Of a DNA stretch of 64,000 nucleotides, positions 63,690 to 64,000 are shown piece after piece. The stretch is taken from assembly GCA_964059195.1 (NCBI GenBank), contig CAXKWD010000006.1, forward strand, positions 176,078,825-176,142,824, written 5' to 3'. The translations under genes were made by a program, and so were the position numbers. Source of the stretch: Ectobius pallidus. Lineage: Eukaryota; Arthropoda; Insecta; Blattodea; Ectobiidae. The notes under the pieces are model-generated. The model searched no databases and had not been told where the DNA came from. It was given only the letters and a program-made list of their open reading frames with translations. The stretch's first letter is position 1. Each line of letters opens with the position of its first letter.

Positions 63690-64000
63690 GAACTAGCATT
63701 TAGTCTTTAAATAGATCAGTTAGAGTTTGTTTATTTATTTAATTTTGTGTATTTAAGGTATAGTCATATTTTATGTGTAAAGCAGGGCAGGGTAGTTCGT
63801 TATGATTCCCAAAAGGCTGAAATGCTATACTCAACGTAACAGTAATGGTGACTGAAATTCTTGGTTTGGCTCCTGCCTTCAGACTGAAAATTTAATGCCC
63901 TGCTTTTGTGTAAATAATTCTCCATTCCCAGAGAAACGTTACATCATTCTTCAGAGCCCTGTTTCATAGAACTTGCTATCAATATTAGCTAATAATATTA
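63690..64000. other. Unassigned DNA at window end
   Basis: No recognised feature. Confidence 0.5.

Overview
This is a eukaryotic, gene-poor, repeat-dense window, probably from an insect. It is AT-rich. Genes are split by long GT-AG introns, and most of the DNA is decayed transposons: hAT, mariner, pogo-like, piggyBac-like, several non-LTR retrotransposons and tRNA-derived SINEs. The SINE and LINE mix resembles large hemimetabolous genomes such as cockroaches or termites. That host guess is inference only.

Two genes stand out, both on the + strand. They are tandem paralogues of the short-chain dehydrogenase/reductase (SDR) superfamily, closest by pattern to the membrane-anchored retinol-dehydrogenase-like SDR16C group. 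Gene 1 has seven coding exons between 6043 and 18075 and encodes 302 residues. Gene 2 has six coding exons between 46360 and 56369 and encodes 309 residues. Both join in frame from ATG to stop at consensus splice sites. Each has an acceptor-like AG just before its ATG, so an upstream non-coding exon is likely. Both keep the fold and the Gly-rich cofactor motif, but both have lost catalytic residues. Gene 1 has Ser to Pro and Lys to Gln. Gene 2 has Asn to Gly, Tyr to Leu and Lys to Gln. This pair of apparent pseudoenzymes is the most notable protein-coding result.

Layout: 1-6000 is SINEs, LINE fragments, microsatellites and TIR elements. 6043-18075 is SDR gene 1, with introns filled by hAT elements, LINE pieces and a foldback. 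18076-46340 is an intergenic block with a GGATTTTT-type minisatellite interrupted by a DNA transposon (DUF7869-like remnant), hAT insertions with 8-bp target duplications, a pogo-like element carrying nested insertions, and mariner remnants. 46360-56369 is SDR gene 2, with a LINE reverse transcriptase, two foldbacks, a piggyBac-like MITE and a mariner in its introns. 56370-64000 is mariner remnants, one split by a 2.4-kb element carrying arrays of a GTGACGGGTGTGAC motif.

Many repeats are nested, so relative insertion ages can be read directly. All calls come from reading the sequence by eye; no database search or alignment was run.
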